From: Streptomyces sp. C10-9-1
GTDB taxonomy: Bacteria > Actinomycetota > Actinomycetes > Streptomycetales > Streptomycetaceae
Length of the DNA: 64,000 nucleotides
NCBI RefSeq assembly: GCF_024497955.1
Contig: NZ_JANHKP010000006.1
Location: 124,001 to 188,000 of the forward strand
Direction: 5' to 3'
This document shows, piece after piece, positions 60,954 through 64,000 of this stretch. The notes beneath the pieces were generated by a model, which saw nothing but the letters and a program-made list of their open reading frames with translations, did not search any database and was not told the DNA's origin. How positions within the stretch are numbered: the first letter of the stretch is position 1; every line of letters starts with the position of its first letter. Position numbers and translations under genes: made by a program.

Positions 60954-62174
60954 GTGACTCCCATCGACACCGCCCCGCCCCCGACCGCTCGGCGCGCCCT
61001 GCTCGTCCTGGCGGTGGTCCTGATGATGCTGGCGACCACCGGCTGGACCGTCGTGCGACATCAGAAGGGCCCCCGCACCGCTCTCGCCGCCGAGTTGGCC
61101 CGCTGGCGCGAGTCCGCCACCGCCGGCGGGGGGCTGCCTCCCGCCGACGCCCCGCCCGCACGGATCACCGCCTTCTTCCACTCGCTCACGCCCCGGGAGG
61201 GCTCCCGGCTCGCCGCGCGGTACCCGCATGTGGTCGGCAACCTCAACGGCGCCCCGGTGACGCTGCGTTACCTCGCCAACCGTGCGGCGCTCGCCTCGGC
61301 ACTCGCGCGGGAGGAGGAACGGGTGGCCGGTAACGGACTGACCGCCGACGGGCGCCGCGAGGCCGCGCGGCGGGTGCACCGGTTCAGCTCGCTGATGGGC
61401 GAGGACCGTCAGATCCTCGCCTTCGACCCCTCGGGGCAGGGCAGGGTCGCGGAGGTCTTCGGCGACCTGGACGGGGCCGAGCGGGTCTCCGTCGTGGTGC
61501 CCGGGGTGGACACCAACCTGCTGACCTTCCAGCGGACCGCCCGCCGGTACTCGGCGCCGGTCGGCATGGCGAGGTCGCTCCACGCCGCCGAGCGGCGGGC
61601 GGCCCCCGCGGTGCGCAGCGCCGTGGTCGCCTGGGCGGACTACACCTCTCCCGCCGGGGTGGGCATGGACTCGGCCACCGGACGCCTCGCCGAGCTGGGT
61701 GCGGTGCGGCTGACCGCCTTCACCGAGGCGCTGCCGGGCCGTTCCCGGGTGGCGCTGTTCTGCCACAGCTACGGCTCGGTCGTGTGCGGTGTGGCCGCCC
61801 GGCACCTGCCCGCGCGGGTGGTGGACGTCACCGTCGCCGGGAGCCCGGGCATGCGCGCCGACGACGTGGCCGGGCTCGGCACCACCGCGCGGGTCTGGGC
61901 CGCCCGGGACGCCGACGACTGGATCGAGGGCGTGCCGCACCTGGCGGTCGGCGACCTCGGGCACGGGGAGGACCCCGTGGCCCCGGAGTTCGGTGCGCGC
62001 GTGGTCTCCGCCGTCCGCGCGGTGGGTCACACCGGCTACTTCGAGCCAGGCACGGACAGCCTCGGCAACTTCGCGGCGATCGGCGTGGGAGCCTACTCGG
62101 CCGTCGACTGCGCCGACGGCGGTGCCTCCTGCCGGAAGGGGACGTTCGGCGCGGAGAACGGCGAACGCGCGTAG
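60954..62174 (+). CDS. membrane-anchored alpha/beta hydrolase, DUF1023 family
   Basis: This 406-residue protein has one N-terminal transmembrane helix (RALLVLAVVLMMLATTGWTVV, residues ~14-34). An extracytoplasmic helical region precedes the hydrolase domain, which has nucleophile elbow LFCHSYGSVVCGVA (~residue 265-278). Other family signatures are VSVVVPGVDTN, VVAWADYTSP, VAGSPGMRADDV and the C-terminal TGYFEPGTDSL. It is a paralogue of the hydrolase at 5955-7835 but has its own membrane anchor and no WXG-like partner. GTG at 60954 was chosen just before the hydrophobic helix. The function is unknown. Confidence 0.82.
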   Translation: MTPIDTAPPPTARRALLVLAVVLMMLATTGWTVVRHQKGPRTALAAELARWRESATAGGGLPPADAPPARITAFFHSLTPREGSRLAARYPHVVGNLNGAPVTLRYLANRAALASALAREEERVAGNGLTADGRREAARRVHRFSSLMGEDRQILAFDPSGQGRVAEVFGDLDGAERVSVVVPGVDTNLLTFQRTARRYSAPVGMARSLHAAERRAAPAVRSAVVAWADYTSPAGVGMDSATGRLAELGAVRLTAFTEALPGRSRVALFCHSYGSVVCGVAARHLPARVVDVTVAGSPGMRADDVAGLGTTARVWAARDADDWIEGVPHLAVGDLGHGEDPVAPEFGARVVSAVRAVGHTGYFEPGTDSLGNFAAIGVGAYSAVDCADGGASCRKGTFGAENGERA

Positions 62175-62240
62175 AGCACGGGGCGAACGGCTTGCCTCGG
62201 AGGGGCGACGGACAGGCCCCGGACGCATACGATGTGGCAC

Positions 62241-63095
62241 ATGGGTGACGTACTGGCCGGAATGCACGCCACGTGGGAGTTCGACACCGACTCCGTGCTC
62301 ATCCGCTTCGAACGGGGTATCCGCGCACCGAGGTTGTTCTCCGTGCTGCGTGAACGGCGTATCCCCTACGAGGCGCTGGCCACGGTGGAGCTGTCCCCCG
62401 GCAAGCGGGGCACCGTCGTGCTGCACGCCGCCCCGAGACCTGGTGCGGACCCCCTGATGGAGGCGGCCGCGGGGCAGTTGAAGGAGGGGGTCGACCCCTA
62501 CCGGCTGGTGCTGCCCGGGGAGCGCGGGACGCTGGCCGAGTACTACACCGAGGAGCTGCGGTCGCGGCTCGGCCCGGCCGCCGGGGAGAGCGCCGAGCGC
62601 TACCTGGTGACCGCTCCCGAGGCGCCGCTGGGCTTCAAGGCGTATGACGGAAAAGCGACGTTCGACGGCTCCCGGGTCGCGTTCCGCTGGTACTGGACGG
62701 GCGCGACCACCGCCAAGTGGAAGGCCGGCGACCAGAGTTTCGCGCTCTCGGAGCTCAGCGGCGTCGAGTGGCGCTCGCCGGAGGTGCTGGGCGGGTACCT
62801 GCGGCTGCTCCCCCGGGGCGGCGGCCCCGGCGCCCCGCAGCCGGACCAGGACCCCGCCGCGGTGGTCTTCGGCCTCGGCTACGGGCTGCTGCACGAGTCC
62901 CTGCCGTTCGCCGCCGCGGTCCTCCAGGCCGTGCGCAGCCAGAGTCCCGCCCCGGCGCTGACCGCCGCGCAGCCGCGCCGGGACCCCGCCGACATCGCGG
63001 ACCGCATCCGCCACCTCGGCGACCTGCACGGGGCGGGTCTGGTGACGGACGAGGAGTTCAGCCGCAAGAAGGCGGAGCTGCTCGCGGAGCTGTGA
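62241..63095 (+). CDS. DUF4429 protein with C-terminal SHOCT domain
   Basis: This 284-residue protein has two tandem DUF4429 (PH-like beta) repeats: GDVLAGMHATWEFDTDSVLIRFERG near the start, and LGFKAYDGKATFDGSRVAFRW in the second half. A C-terminal SHOCT segment follows (IADRIRHLGDLHGAGLVTDEEFSRKKAELL), a short oligomerisation motif. It is cytosolic and of unknown role. The start MGDVLAG at 62241 is the conserved one; an in-frame ATG three codons earlier is less likely. Confidence 0.88.
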   Translation: MGDVLAGMHATWEFDTDSVLIRFERGIRAPRLFSVLRERRIPYEALATVELSPGKRGTVVLHAAPRPGADPLMEAAAGQLKEGVDPYRLVLPGERGTLAEYYTEELRSRLGPAAGESAERYLVTAPEAPLGFKAYDGKATFDGSRVAFRWYWTGATTAKWKAGDQSFALSELSGVEWRSPEVLGGYLRLLPRGGGPGAPQPDQDPAAVVFGLGYGLLHESLPFAAAVLQAVRSQSPAPALTAAQPRRDPADIADRIRHLGDLHGAGLVTDEEFSRKKAELLAEL

Positions 63096-63120
63096 GCACC
63101 GGCCGGGGCCGGCGCGCGTC

Positions 63121-64000
63121 CTACTCCCGGGCCGCCGAGGTCGTCGACATGTCGGGGTAGCGGTCGCCGGCGACCCGGTCGGCGATCGGCTCCAGCGCGG
63201 CCAGCTCCTCCGCGTCCAGGTGGAGCCCGGTGGCGGCGACGTTCTCCCTCAGCCGGGACGGCTTGCGGGTGCCCGGGATCGGGACGACGGCCAGGCCGTG
63301 CACCTCGGCCCGCTGCTGCACCCAGGCCAGGGCGACCTGCGCCGCCGTCGCCCCGTGGGCGGCGGCGATCTCGTGCACCGGCTTCAGCAGGGCGGCGTTG
63401 GCGGCCGCGTTCTCACCGGTGAAGCGGGGCTGGTAGCGGCGGAAGTCGTCGGTGCCCAGGTCGGTACCGGCGTCGGCGAACGCGCCGGTGAGGAAGCCCC
63501 GGCCGAGCGGTGAGTAGGGGACGAAGGCCACACCCAGTTCGGCGGCGGCGCCCACGGCGCTGCGCTCGACGTCGCGGCTGAACAGGGACCACTCCGATTG
63601 CAGGGCCGCGATCGGGTGGACCGCGTGCGCCTCGCGCAGTTCCGCGCCCGTCACCTCGCTCAGCCCGAGGTGGCGCACGAGACCGCGCTCGACCAGCTCC
63701 CCCATGGCGCCGACGGACTCGGCCAGCGGCACGGCCGGGTCCCGGCGGTGCATGTAGTAGAGGTCGATCACGTCCACGCCCAGGCGGCGCAGGCTGCCCT
63801 CGACGGCCCGGCGTATGTACGCCGGGTCGTTGCGCACCGTCCGCCTCTCGTCACCCGCGCCGCGGTCGACGGCGAACTTGGTCGCGATCGTGATCTCGTC
63901 GCGGTGGGCGGCGACGAACGGGGCGAGGAACTCCTCGTTCGCGCCCCGGCCGTAGATGTCGGCGGTGTCGAGGAGGGTGACCCCCCGTTCCAGCGCGGTG
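63121..64000 (-). CDS. aldo/keto reductase, 5' part off-window
   Basis: The frame enters from the right edge and ends at 63121, giving ~293 C-terminal residues of an NADPH-dependent aldo/keto reductase. DTADIYGRGANEEFL carries the catalytic Asp/Tyr, TKFAVDRG the Lys, and DLYYMHRRDP the His in the second strand. QSEWSLFSRDVE, PYSPLGRGFLTG and PIPGTRKPSRLRENV form the coenzyme-binding end. It is like the YajO/PdxI subgroup that reduces a range of small aldehydes. The N-terminal ~40 residues are missing. Confidence 0.9.
   Translation of the reverse strand, partial: TALERGVTLLDTADIYGRGANEEFLAPFVAAHRDEITIATKFAVDRGAGDERRTVRNDPAYIRRAVEGSLRRLGVDVIDLYYMHRRDPAVPLAESVGAMGELVERGLVRHLGLSEVTGAELREAHAVHPIAALQSEWSLFSRDVERSAVGAAAELGVAFVPYSPLGRGFLTGAFADAGTDLGTDDFRRYQPRFTGENAAANAALLKPVHEIAAAHGATAAQVALAWVQQRAEVHGLAVVPIPGTRKPSRLRENVAATGLHLDAEELAALEPIADRVAGDRYPDMSTTSAARE

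Noticed and set aside
1..64000. antibiotic biosynthetic gene cluster
   Set aside because: The methyltransferase, ABM protein and two pumps are scattered singletons; no NRPS, PKS, terpene, RiPP or siderophore core enzyme is present.

Overview
The window is about 72% GC, with codon third positions almost all G or C, many GTG starts and GTGA/ATGA stop-start overlaps. Several families are typical of streptomycetes (SCO2322-like, DUF4429, DUF3052, DUF2277, secreted HNH nuclease). I read it as a Streptomyces (or very close relative) chromosome segment. Nothing in it suggests a plasmid, and there is no NRPS, PKS or other recognisable antibiotic cluster. Function calls rest on motifs and family recognition read by eye; no search was run.

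Layout. 1-4506: end of an ECF-type vitamin or metal uptake operon (SCO2322-like protein, EcfT, fused double ATPase, S component). 4825-8266: secreted lytic-transglycosylase-like protein, then a minus-strand three-gene operon (small helical protein, DUF1023 alpha/beta hydrolase, lipoprotein). 8545-20394: general cargo, including a GT87-PAP2 fusion membrane enzyme, O-methyltransferase, MFS pumps, HAD phosphatase, a GDT1-type cation exporter behind a yybP-ykoY (Mn2+) riboswitch, a secreted nuclease, DedA and DUF2277. 20602-32247: cobalamin (corrin ring) cluster cobL-cobM, cbiD, cobK, cobIJ-cobH-cobG and a B12-riboswitch-controlled cobN.

32248-38345 is a disturbed accessory stretch. It holds a gene split by a one-base frameshift, small unknown genes, two oppositely oriented fragments of an IS256-type transposase, a lower-GC coiled-coil gene, and a 5'-truncated but catalytically complete tyrosine integrase abutting tRNA-Val(TAC). 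It looks like the eroded end of an integrated element. 38520-42840: DUF4097 lipoprotein, coiled-coil protein, DUF4383 membrane protein, FmdB zinc ribbon and DedA.

42878-53451 is a Ter (tellurite/stress) cluster: HAD phosphatase, a giant phosphoribosyltransferase-StiP-PELOTA fusion, a CitE/HpcH-type aldolase, four TerD-superfamily proteins, a DUF475/TerC membrane protein, AhpE-type peroxiredoxin and DUF3052. Published comparative genomics of Ter systems predicts that such enzymes make an uncharacterised nucleoside-like metabolite that works with metal-binding TerD proteins. This is the best candidate here for a poorly understood system. 54038-64000: aceE, a K+ channel, an I36 inhibitor-like secreted protein, a DHA2 pump with a divergent TetR regulator and a palindromic operator, a second DUF1023 hydrolase, a DUF4429/SHOCT protein and a partial aldo/keto reductase.

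Metabolic links: the cobalamin genes and possibly the ECF importer both serve cofactor or metal supply, while the Mn riboswitch/GDT1 and TerD/TerC genes point to metal homeostasis and stress.
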